Below, in pieces: positions 1 to 5,499 of a stretch of DNA of 5,499 nucleotides (positions are counted from its first letter, which is position 1; every line of letters begins with the position of its first letter). The stretch is from positions 1 through 5,499 of the forward strand of contig JAISYD010000319.1 in the NCBI GenBank assembly GCA_031270145.1, written 5' to 3'. Below the pieces are notes generated by a model. It searched no databases, was not told the DNA's origin, and saw only the letters and a list, made by a program, of their open reading frames with translations. Made by a program: the position numbers and the translations under genes. Source of the DNA: Planctomycetota bacterium (lineage in GTDB: Bacteria > Planctomycetota > SZUA-567).

Positions 1-27
1 GCCCCTCCGTTTGAGAGCCGGAGGGGC
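1..27. other. Perfect 9-bp inverted repeat in the flgK leader
   Basis: GCCCCTCCG (1-9) is exactly complementary to CGGAGGGGC (19-27), with a 9-base loop (10-18). It starts at the first base of the window, so the stem may extend further left. As RNA it would be a stable GC-rich hairpin. No U-run follows it, so it is not a textbook intrinsic terminator. It may be the end of an upstream transcript or a leader structure of flgK. The only canonical in-frame upstream start codon of flgK (TTG at 11) lies in its loop, which makes that start unlikely. Confidence 0.5.
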
Positions 28-1870
28 GGCGGGAACGCTTCCCGCCGCTTCCCGATCCGGCCATAGTGGTATTCCGTATGGAGAAACCAAGGGCTTCGAC
101 GCGCTTCTTATCGGGAAAACCGCATTGATTGCGGCGAATTACGGCCTGCAGGTCACCGGCCAGAACCTGTCCAACGCCAACACCACCGGATATTCGCGTC
201 AGGTCCTGAGGCAGACGGGCGCGGCCAACGCCGCCGGTCGCGGGACCAGCGTCCTGCTTGGCGGCGGCGTTGCCGTGAAGGGGGTGACCCGGATAGCCAG
301 CGCCCAGGCTGAAAAACAACTGCGCCAGGCAACAAGTTCCGACGCCTATTACGGAAGCCTTGAAACCTGTTATTCGCAAATGCAGGCCTATTTCAACGAG
401 TTGACCGGCAACGCCCTGTCCGACGCCATGACCGGTTTCTGGAATTCCCTCGGCAATCTGTCGGCCCACGTCGAAACGCTGGCCAACCGCTCCACAGCCA
501 TCGAGGACGCACTGACCCTGACCACACAACTCAACGACCTGTCCACCCAGCTCAAGGACTATCGCCGGACCATGAATGCGGAGGTCGAGGAATCGGTGGG
601 GCAGATTAACGCCATCGTCAAGAGCATCGCCTCCCTGAATCGCTCCATCACGGTAACGGAATGCGGCGGTCTGGCGGCATCGACCGCCAACGATCTTCGC
701 GACGAACGGGGCGAACTGTTGCGGCAACTGAGTGAATATCTCGACATCGACGTGACCGAAGAGGCGAACGGCTCCTGCATAGTTTCAGCCGCGGGGCGCA
801 GCCTGGTTTATTACGACCAGGTTTACGAATTGGCCGTCGGCTACGAGAAATCCGGCGATATGCTGGTGGCGGTTCCGGAGTTCGCCCGCGACGGCTATCC
901 GATCAAGGTCTCCGCCGGCAAATTGGCGGCGCAACTGGAGATCCGCGACGTTATTGTCAGTGGCTACGTTGACGATCTGGATCAATTGGCCGCTTCCTTC
1001 ACCTGGGAGTTCAACCGCATCTATTCGCAGGGCCGCGGCGACGACTCCTTCGGCACCCTGACCTCCATCAATTCTCCGGTGGATCCGGCGGTGAGGCTGG
1101 ATCAACTCCAATACAAGGCCGCCATTCCCGACGGGACCTTCACCATTGTCAACGGCAATCTTCAGGTCATTGTCCACAACCGCGAAACCGGCCAGGAAAC
1201 CACCGTCCCCCTTGAAATCGATCTTGACGGCCGACTCGACCCAAGCGGCGAACCGGACATGATCCTTTGGGATCCCGCCAATCCGGAGGCCGCCAATTCT
1301 TTTGTCAATCGCCTGCAGACCGCGCTCGACGAGGCGATTCCCGGCGCATTCACAGTCAAGATTGACAACGAGTACAAAGTCACCATCGCCGGCAATTCCG
1401 ACTCCTACGGCTTCTGCTTCGGCGAGGACACCTCCGGCATTCTGGCGGCGCTTGGCCTGAATGTTTTCTTCACCGGCCATGACGCCCAGACCATCGGAGT
1501 CAACCGGCAGGTGATAGACAATCCGTCGCTCATGGCGGTCTCCACCTCGTTCGCGAGCGGCGACAACCAGGGCGTTCTCAATCTTATCGCCTTCGGCGAA
1601 ACCGCCCTGGGCCGTCTCGGCGACAAAACCCCCGACGAATTCTACCAAAACCTGACCGGACGGCTTGCCAGCGAAGCTTCCCGCACCAGCACCATGCGCG
1701 AGGTGAAAGGCGATCTGTTGACTCGCATGTTCAACCAGCGGGAGGAGATTTCAGGCGTCAACGAGGACGAGGAGACGGTCAAGCTCCTCGCCTACCAGCG
1801 GGCTTACCAGAGCGCCGCCAAATACCTCAGCGTGGTCGACGAGCTCTATGAAACCCTTATCGACCTCTAA
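11..1870 (+). CDS. flgK: Flagellar hook-associated protein 1 (FlgK, HAP1)
   Basis: FlgK is the first junction protein on the hook tip; it is exported by the flagellar type III system and supports FlgL and the filament. Numbering from base 11, residues 29-64 form the conserved N-terminal domain, with NLSNANTTGYSRQ at 52-64, the classic rod/hook/HAP signature. A helical coiled-coil stretch follows (about 100-250), then beta-rich surface domains. GEDTSGILAALGLNVFFTG (471-489) is a FlgK motif seen in several phyla. The C-terminal helix at 584-619 (DEE, then LLAYQRAYQSAAKYL) is the usual HAP1 end. The length, about 593 residues from base 89, is near the E. coli value of 547. The start is uncertain: base 11 is the only canonical in-frame start codon upstream of the homologous part, yet it has no Shine-Dalgarno sequence and lies in a hairpin loop. 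Bases 11-88 therefore probably do not encode protein. The frame is also open to the left edge. FlgL follows after 35 bases. Identity is secure; only the 5' end is in doubt. Confidence 0.95.
   Translation: MRAGGAAGTLPAASRSGHSGIPYGETKGFDALLIGKTALIAANYGLQVTGQNLSNANTTGYSRQVLRQTGAANAAGRGTSVLLGGGVAVKGVTRIASAQAEKQLRQATSSDAYYGSLETCYSQMQAYFNELTGNALSDAMTGFWNSLGNLSAHVETLANRSTAIEDALTLTTQLNDLSTQLKDYRRTMNAEVEESVGQINAIVKSIASLNRSITVTECGGLAASTANDLRDERGELLRQLSEYLDIDVTEEANGSCIVSAAGRSLVYYDQVYELAVGYEKSGDMLVAVPEFARDGYPIKVSAGKLAAQLEIRDVIVSGYVDDLDQLAASFTWEFNRIYSQGRGDDSFGTLTSINSPVDPAVRLDQLQYKAAIPDGTFTIVNGNLQVIVHNRETGQETTVPLEIDLDGRLDPSGEPDMILWDPANPEAANSFVNRLQTALDEAIPGAFTVKIDNEYKVTIAGNSDSYGFCFGEDTSGILAALGLNVFFTGHDAQTIGVNRQVIDNPSLMAVSTSFASGDNQGVLNLIAFGETALGRLGDKTPDEFYQNLTGRLASEASRTSTMREVKGDLLTRMFNQREEISGVNEDEETVKLLAYQRAYQSAAKYLSVVDELYETLIDL
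26..48. other. Perfect 10-bp inverted repeat with 3-base loop in the flgK leader
   Basis: GCGGCGGGAA (26-35) pairs perfectly with TTCCCGCCGC (39-48) around the loop CGC. It shares bases 26-27 with the preceding hairpin, so the two cannot both form fully. The 3' arm core CGCTTCCCG occurs twice, at 36-44 and 46-54, giving CGGGAA (30-35) two alternative partners. No T-tract follows, so terminator function is not supported. A leader or attenuation role for flgK is only a possibility. Confidence 0.5.
80..83 (+). promoter_or_regulatory. Shine-Dalgarno-like GGAG before the expected flgK start
   Basis: GGAG at 80-83 is followed by AAACC (84-88) and then codon 89, which is where FlgK homology begins (Lys-Gly-Phe-Asp-Ala-Leu-Leu). 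The 5-base spacing is normal for a start at 89. However, codon 89 reads AAG, not ATG, GTG or TTG, so the site marks an apparent start without a start codon. Confidence 0.4.
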
Positions 1871-1893
1871 GCCAGGAACGGAAAACCCGCCGC

Positions 1894-1899
1894 AAGGGG
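1894..1899 (+). promoter_or_regulatory. Shine-Dalgarno sequence that decides the flgL start
   Basis: AAGGGG at 1894-1899 lies 6 bases before ATG 1906. It directly abuts the other in-frame ATG (1900), which is therefore too close to be used. The 1906 start also gives the normal family N-terminus, Met-Arg-Ile-Thr. Confidence 0.75.
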
Positions 1900-1905
1900 A
1901 TGGCA

Positions 1906-4900
1906 ATGCGCATAACCGCCCAAATGTGCCAAAATTACAGCATCAACAACATCGCCCGCAACTACAACAACGCGATCAAGCTCAGCAACCATATCGCCGC
2001 CGAACGCCAGGTACTGGATCTCCAGGACAACCCCGCATCGGCCATAACCGGCATCAGGATGACCACTCTCATCGCAAAGACGACACAGTATTCCGCCAAC
2101 GCCAAAACCGGCATCAGCGCCCTGGATCTTGCCGACGCCAAGTTGGGATCCATAAAGAGCCTTCTTGACGAGGCGGCGGCGCTGGTGACCGGCTCAGCGA
2201 CGGAATCCACCACCGCGGACGAGCGTCAGACGAATGCGGTCGAACTGAACAGCCTGCTTCAGCAAATCCTGCAGTTGGCCAACGGCAAGGACGGCGAGCG
2301 CTACCTGTTCGGCGGCAGCTGCAGCGGCGATGCGCCCTTCTCCAGCATCGGAAAATACACTGTCTACAACGGCAACGATCAGACCATATCCATCCAAACC
2401 GGCGGCAGTTCGACCACCGCGATAAACTGCACCGGTACCGACGCCTTCGGCAATATGACCGCCATCGTCGCCAGCCGCGATCTCAACCCGGGCGTCAACC
2501 TCTGCACCGACATTTCCACCCCCCTCTCCTCGTTGAATGGCGGCTCCGGCGTTCCTTCCGGAAAGATAACGATCTACTACAGCGCCTACCCGCAGGGCCT
2601 GGAGGTGGAACTCTCCGGCTGCGCCACCCTGGAAGACGTCAAGGATTGCATCGAACAGGCCACGCTCAATGCGTCGCGCGACCTCGACCCAGTCAACTGC
2701 TCCTGGCTTGACGGCGGTAGCCTCGACTGGCGCGACTTGCAGGATCGATACGTCAGGGTCACCATGAATCCCGACGGCAACGGAATTTCCCTTCAGGAGT
2801 TCGATTTGGGCGAGCCGCTACCCGAGCCAACCGCCAAGGAAATCAGGCAGGGGTTGGACTATTCCGGCGCCACCGGTTATCCGGCCGGCGGCGGCGGCGG
2901 CGGAGTCGGGGAAGGAGCCGTCCATGACAAGAACGATTATGTCTACGGCAACGGCAGCGGTACCTACGCCAACCTTCGGGTCGACGATGTCGCCGGCAAC
3001 AAGGTCGCGACCAGCCTGGGCATCAAGGGGATCGCCAACACTTACGATCCCGCCAACCCCGACGCCAAACTGGATGGATTCATCCACGGCGCGGATTTGA
3101 ATCCGTTGATCACCAAAACCACCTTACTGGCGGATCTGGAAGGATATAACGACGCCGTTTACACCATCACCAACGGCGACCTTCCGGGAACCGCAACGTT
3201 TCGGGAAACCAGCGACGACAGCGGCAACGTCTTCAGCAACTGGAACCTCAGCAACCTCTCCAAAGGGTACAACACCGGAGCCGACGGCGAGTTGTATGCC
3301 CGGGTGACTAGGCGCGGCGCCCCCGACAACGACCTGTTCGTCGAGGTTTATGCCGTTCCCCTGGACCGGGCAAAGGCCGGCGACTTGGTGGCCACCGGCA
3401 TTTGCACCCAGGCGGACGGGGGAACCGTGGTGTTGGGCGAGGCCAACAATTCCGGCGTTGGGGGCACAGTCGGCATACTTCTCCCCACCACCAAGGACGG
3501 GGCCACGATCAATCTGGCTGTCGAGTGGGAGGATAACTTTCAGGCCACCATTCATGTACCCGCCTTTGTCGAGGAAAGCAACCCCGACGGCACCGCCAAG
3601 GATTACCTTGACCTCCTTTCCGGTTGGCAGATCACCGGTCTCGACCAACCACCTGCGGATTCCTACGATCTCAACCATCCCGCCTCGACCGATCTCGACG
3701 GCAAGGTATCGGTCAATCTGCGCCTGGCCGACAACGGCGACGGCACAACCTCCGCCGTTCTTGAGTTGTATCGCCCTTCCTATGGCGGCGAGCCGGCGAC
3801 CCTAATCGCCACCGGCGAACTCAATTTGGACGGCCTCCCGCCGCTGGGCACCCCGGCTTCCGGGCGCGTCGCCATCACCGGGGTCGAAGGGTTCGAGGGC
3901 ATAAGCGGTTCGGTATACCTTGAACTTCCGGCCGGATGCGAATTCACCGACGGCGTCCTCGGCGCCGATATGTCGGCTCCGACCGCGTTGGCATACGCGA
4001 TTGCCGCCGATCTTTCCCCCAACACCGAATTCGTCACCGGCGGCGCCATGGAACTGAAGGGCGGCCAATTCCTCGCCTCGGCCATGACCCTGGCGGGAGA
4101 TACAACCTTCAAGGCGGGACAAACGTTTTCCAGCGACATCACTCTTCCCGATGGCCGCGTTCTTTCGGCGGGAACCCCCCTATCCTCCGACACGCTGCTT
4201 CGCAAGGGAACAACCATTGGCGCCGGAACGGAACTGCCGGCCGGCACGGTTTTGCCGGCCGGCCAAACGTTGACCCTTTCCGACGGCCTCGCCGCCGGAA
4301 CGGTGATTCCCGCCGGTTCCTACACGACCGATGGAGTCACCGGATTTTCCGCCGACGGCATGCTGAGTTCCGATCCCGCCCACGCCGGCGAGGCCATGGG
4401 ATTCAATCTCACCGCCACCTTCGCCACCGTGGAGGACCTGATGCGGGCGGTGGAGGAGGCGGGCGTTTACGCCTCGGCCGACATTTCCGCCGACGGAACC
4501 GGCATCGAATTCCGGTCGCAATTGGCGGGAGCCCACCTCACCGTTTCCGAGGACGCCGACTGCCATGAACAAATGAACGACGTCTACCAGCAATTGTCCG
4601 CCTTGGACCTGAACGGCCTAATCAAGGGCGTGAATTGCGACTCCAACGGGGATCTGCACACGGAAATCGTCTATTACCCGCCGGATTCCGGGCGGACGGA
4701 CGGCAAGGCCGTCCTCCTGTCCGAAGACGGCACGCAAACCCTCATCGACGCCGGCTATTACGTCAGATTATACTCCGACTCCACCGCCCTGAACAAGTCG
4801 TATGAGAACCGGGATAATTCCTCGCTGGTGGCCGAAGGCTTCATTCCCGCCGGCGCCTGGGACGGACCCGATCCGGACAACCCGTATGTACCCGTGCCGC

Positions 4901-5499
4901 CGGCCGCCACCCTCGGTTCCGCCTCTCCGCTTGTTCTGGAAGAGCGGAACGACTCGGGCGTTTCGGGAACGGTCGATTTCGATTATTACGGAGACCGAAA
5001 CCAGGCCGAACCGTTGGCCAACGGCGAATACAACTATTCGCCTTATAACAATTCAAAGCTCACCATCGCTCCCGGGGGCCTGCGCACCGAGAGTTCGGTC
5101 CATGCCACCCTGCAGGAGATCGACCTCGCCGACTTCACTCCCGGAGTGTACTGCGACTACTCCGGCGTCGCCCACTGCACCATATCCTGGGATCAAGCAA
5201 CGGCGACCACCACCGTCTGCGTTTACCGGGACGCCTCCCGCACCCATATGAGCGCCAAGGGCGAACTGAACGCCGCCACCGGCCGGATCGTGCTGTATGA
5301 AACGGACAAGAAGGGAGAATACGTGTTGGACGCGAATGGCAACCTCAGCGAAATCGGTTCGCTGACGGTCGCGGACAACACGCTGCCGGACGGACAGAGC
5401 GACGTCTTCACCATCACCGCGGGAGGAATGAACACTTCAGGCCAGGAACGCGAAAGCAATCTCTTCTCAACCATCAACGACGTTCTGGACGCCATGCAC
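1906..5499 (+). CDS. flgL: Giant flagellar hook-associated protein 3 (FlgL, HAP3), 3' end beyond window
   Basis: FlgL is the second hook-filament junction protein, sitting between the FlgK ring and the first flagellin subunits. Residues 1-150 are a typical FlgL N-terminus: MRITAQM, helices with LQDNPAS (39-45) in place of the usual DDP motif, a long helix through SALDLADAKLGSIKSLL, then LANGKDGERYLFGG (124-137), the characteristic end of the N-terminal core. Residues 1170-1198 (VFTITAGG, then LFSTINDVLDAM) look like the re-entry into the C-terminal helices; no stop appears before 5499. The roughly 1000 residues between are an outsized surface insertion: a flagellin-IN-like motif (231-300), a Gly linker, an LGI...DLNP...TLLADLEG segment (370-424), four degenerate beta modules, twelve hexapeptides (736-807) and a second IN-like motif (833-882). 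E. coli FlgL has about 317 residues. Base composition and codon use match flgK, so the insertion does not look recently acquired. A flagellin (FliC) is the alternative, but position right after flgK and the N-terminal sequence favour FlgL. Fourteen cysteines are unusual for an exported flagellar protein. Confidence 0.9.
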   Translation, partial: MRITAQMCQNYSINNIARNYNNAIKLSNHIAAERQVLDLQDNPASAITGIRMTTLIAKTTQYSANAKTGISALDLADAKLGSIKSLLDEAAALVTGSATESTTADERQTNAVELNSLLQQILQLANGKDGERYLFGGSCSGDAPFSSIGKYTVYNGNDQTISIQTGGSSTTAINCTGTDAFGNMTAIVASRDLNPGVNLCTDISTPLSSLNGGSGVPSGKITIYYSAYPQGLEVELSGCATLEDVKDCIEQATLNASRDLDPVNCSWLDGGSLDWRDLQDRYVRVTMNPDGNGISLQEFDLGEPLPEPTAKEIRQGLDYSGATGYPAGGGGGGVGEGAVHDKNDYVYGNGSGTYANLRVDDVAGNKVATSLGIKGIANTYDPANPDAKLDGFIHGADLNPLITKTTLLADLEGYNDAVYTITNGDLPGTATFRETSDDSGNVFSNWNLSNLSKGYNTGADGELYARVTRRGAPDNDLFVEVYAVPLDRAKAGDLVATGICTQADGGTVVLGEANNSGVGGTVGILLPTTKDGATINLAVEWEDNFQATIHVPAFVEESNPDGTAKDYLDLLSGWQITGLDQPPADSYDLNHPASTDLDGKVSVNLRLADNGDGTTSAVLELYRPSYGGEPATLIATGELNLDGLPPLGTPASGRVAITGVEGFEGISGSVYLELPAGCEFTDGVLGADMSAPTALAYAIAADLSPNTEFVTGGAMELKGGQFLASAMTLAGDTTFKAGQTFSSDITLPDGRVLSAGTPLSSDTLLRKGTTIGAGTELPAGTVLPAGQTLTLSDGLAAGTVIPAGSYTTDGVTGFSADGMLSSDPAHAGEAMGFNLTATFATVEDLMRAVEEAGVYASADISADGTGIEFRSQLAGAHLTVSEDADCHEQMNDVYQQLSALDLNGLIKGVNCDSNGDLHTEIVYYPPDSGRTDGKAVLLSEDGTQTLIDAGYYVRLYSDSTALNKSYENRDNSSLVAEGFIPAGAWDGPDPDNPYVPVPPAATLGSASPLVLEERNDSGVSGTVDFDYYGDRNQAEPLANGEYNYSPYNNSKLTIAPGGLRTESSVHATLQEIDLADFTPGVYCDYSGVAHCTISWDQATATTTVCVYRDASRTHMSAKGELNAATGRIVLYETDKKGEYVLDANGNLSEIGSLTVADNTLPDGQSDVFTITAGGMNTSGQERESNLFSTINDVLDAMH
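2596..2805 (+). other. First flagellin-IN-like motif region of FlgL
   Basis: FlgL residues 231-300 follow the pattern of flagellin/FliD/FlgK IN-type motifs: a beta strand (GLEVEL), a helix opening with Ala-Thr-Leu-Glu-Asp-Val and continuing with a conserved Ile, then strands ending YVRVTMNPDGNGISL. A stretch of about 25 residues with two Trp (267 and 275) separates helix and second strand, which is longer than usual. The assignment is by eye from the pattern. Confidence 0.4.
2887..2901 (+). repeat. (GGC)5 triplet tract encoding a glycine linker in FlgL
   Basis: Five perfect GGC codons, flanked by GCC before and GGA after, encode six consecutive glycines (residues 328-333) within a Pro-Ala-Gly-rich linker. 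It separates the first beta domain from the following segment. Slippage in whole triplets would change linker length without breaking the frame. Confidence 0.7.
3088..3177 (+). other. G-x-DLNP flagellar segment in FlgL insertion
   Basis: FlgL residues 395-424 read GADLNP, then a Leu-Ile-Thr-x-Thr step, TLLADLEG and TITNG. Just upstream, residues 367-376 contain VATSLGIKG. From memory, this LGI-G...G-DLNP-LT...T-LADL-G...ITNG order recurs in flagellins and HAPs of Planctomycetes and related or deltaproteobacterial lineages. It is the best lineage clue in the insertion, but rests on recall. Confidence 0.4.
4111..4326 (+). repeat. Twelve in-register hexapeptide codon repeats in FlgL (predicted beta-helix)
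   Basis: FlgL residues 736-807 divide into twelve consecutive six-residue units with no insertion, for example SAGTPL, RKGTTI, GAGTEL, PAGTVL, PAGQTL and AAGTVI. The sixth position is Phe, Leu or Ile in the first eleven (741, 747, 753, 759, 765, 771, 777, 783, 789, 795, 801), and Thr/Ser is common four residues after each. This agrees with the hexapeptide rule of left-handed parallel beta-helices ([LIV] at i, [STAV] at i+4). Twelve hexads equal four 18-residue turns. The usual small or acidic residue at i+1 is often Pro or Ser here, so this is a variant. Confidence 0.65.
4402..4551 (+). other. Second flagellin-IN-like motif in FlgL
   Basis: FlgL residues 833-882 show strand FNLTAT, helix TVEDLMRAVEEAG, strand YASADIS, turn ADGTG, strand IEFRS, then LAGAHLTVSE. 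The strand-helix-strand-turn-strand order with T-x-x-DL and DG-x-G matches the IN-type motif of flagellins, FliD and FlgK better than the first copy does. It directly follows the hexapeptide block. Confidence 0.5.

Larger units (their letters stand above)
3286..5304 (+). repeat. Four degenerate beta-rich protein modules in FlgL
   Basis: Four segments share one pattern: a strand ending in [VL]-x-[VL]-Tyr, a short loop, [LM]-[VIS]-A-x-Gly, then a strand and, in the first three, an SG-x-x-G-[TS]-V ending. Module 1 is residues 461-525 (VEVY, LVATG, NNSGVGGTV). Module 2 is 599-674 (LELY, LIATG, GISGSV). Module 3 is 915-1025 (VRLY, LVAEG, NDSGVSGTV) and is lengthened internally. Module 4 is 1086-1133 (VCVY, MSAKG), where the SG ending is replaced. 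They are separated by unrelated sequence, so this is a dispersed protein-level repeat, not a DNA repeat. The fold is unknown; an Ig-like beta sandwich is a guess. Confidence 0.5.

Noticed and set aside
785..1648. 287-codon reverse-strand open frame opposite flgK
   Set aside because: It mirrors the GC-rich third positions of flgK, has no recognisable domain and lies wholly within a secure FlgK coding region.
1871..1905. Possible terminator or promoter between flgK and flgL
   Set aside because: Only 35 bases, with no inverted repeat, T-run or recognisable sigma-28 or sigma-54 elements; co-transcription fits better.
1848..2168. 106-codon + strand open frame across the flgK-flgL junction
   Set aside because: Gln/Arg/His-rich out-of-frame product overlapping the conserved FlgL N-terminus, which has the better ribosome binding site.
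2761..2805. EF-hand-like calcium loop (NPDGNGISLQEF) in FlgL
   Set aside because: Counting back from the Glu-Phe end puts Asn, not the required Gly, at loop position 6, and positions 1 and 3 are Met and Pro instead of acidic residues. It is better read as part of the flagellin-IN-like motif.
3124..3678. 184-codon reverse-strand open frame opposite flgL
   Set aside because: Gly/Val-rich shadow of the FlgL frame; no family motif, and FlgL coding is continuous across it.
3936..4568. 210-codon + strand open frame overlapping flgL
   Set aside because: Its product is dominated by Arg, His and Gly, typical of an out-of-frame reading of GC-rich DNA, and it has no credible domain. The FlgL frame over the same bases encodes the ordered hexapeptides.

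Overview
The window holds two co-oriented flagellar genes on the + strand and almost nothing else. flgK (hook-filament junction protein HAP1) ends at 1870. Thirty-five bases later flgL (HAP3) begins at 1906 and runs off the right edge at 5499 still open. The flgK-flgL order, the tight spacing and a good Shine-Dalgarno sequence for flgL point to one late flagellar operon. The two proteins would be exported by the flagellar type III apparatus and stack as successive rings between the hook and the flagellin filament.

The main point of interest is the size and make-up of FlgL. Bases 1906-5499 give 1198 uninterrupted codons, against about 317 residues in E. coli. The first ~150 residues are an ordinary FlgL/flagellin N-terminal helical domain. 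The last visible ~30 residues look like the approach to the C-terminal helical domain, whose remainder lies beyond the window. Between them sits roughly 1000 residues of surface-domain insertion. In order it contains a beta-rich segment with a flagellin-IN-like motif (about 231-300), a glycine linker (about 327-337), an LGI...DLNP-type flagellar segment (about 370-424), four degenerate beta-rich modules (two before and two after the next items), twelve consecutive in-register hexapeptides predicted to form a left-handed beta-helix (736-807), and a second flagellin-IN-like motif (833-882).

Bases 1-88 are the flgK leader. They carry two perfect, overlapping inverted repeats (1-27 and 26-48). 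The flgK start is unclear: a GGAG sequence and family homology both point to base 89, but the codon there is AAG. The only canonical in-frame start upstream is a TTG at 11, inside a hairpin loop.

The DNA is GC-rich with strong C/G preference at third codon positions in both genes, so many reverse-strand ORFs are shadows. The FlgK central motif and the FlgL insertion segments resemble, from memory, flagellar proteins of Planctomycetes/Lentisphaerae-type bacteria or Desulfovibrio-like deltaproteobacteria. This lineage guess is weak. No RNA genes, mobile elements, CRISPR arrays or convincing promoters or terminators are visible.
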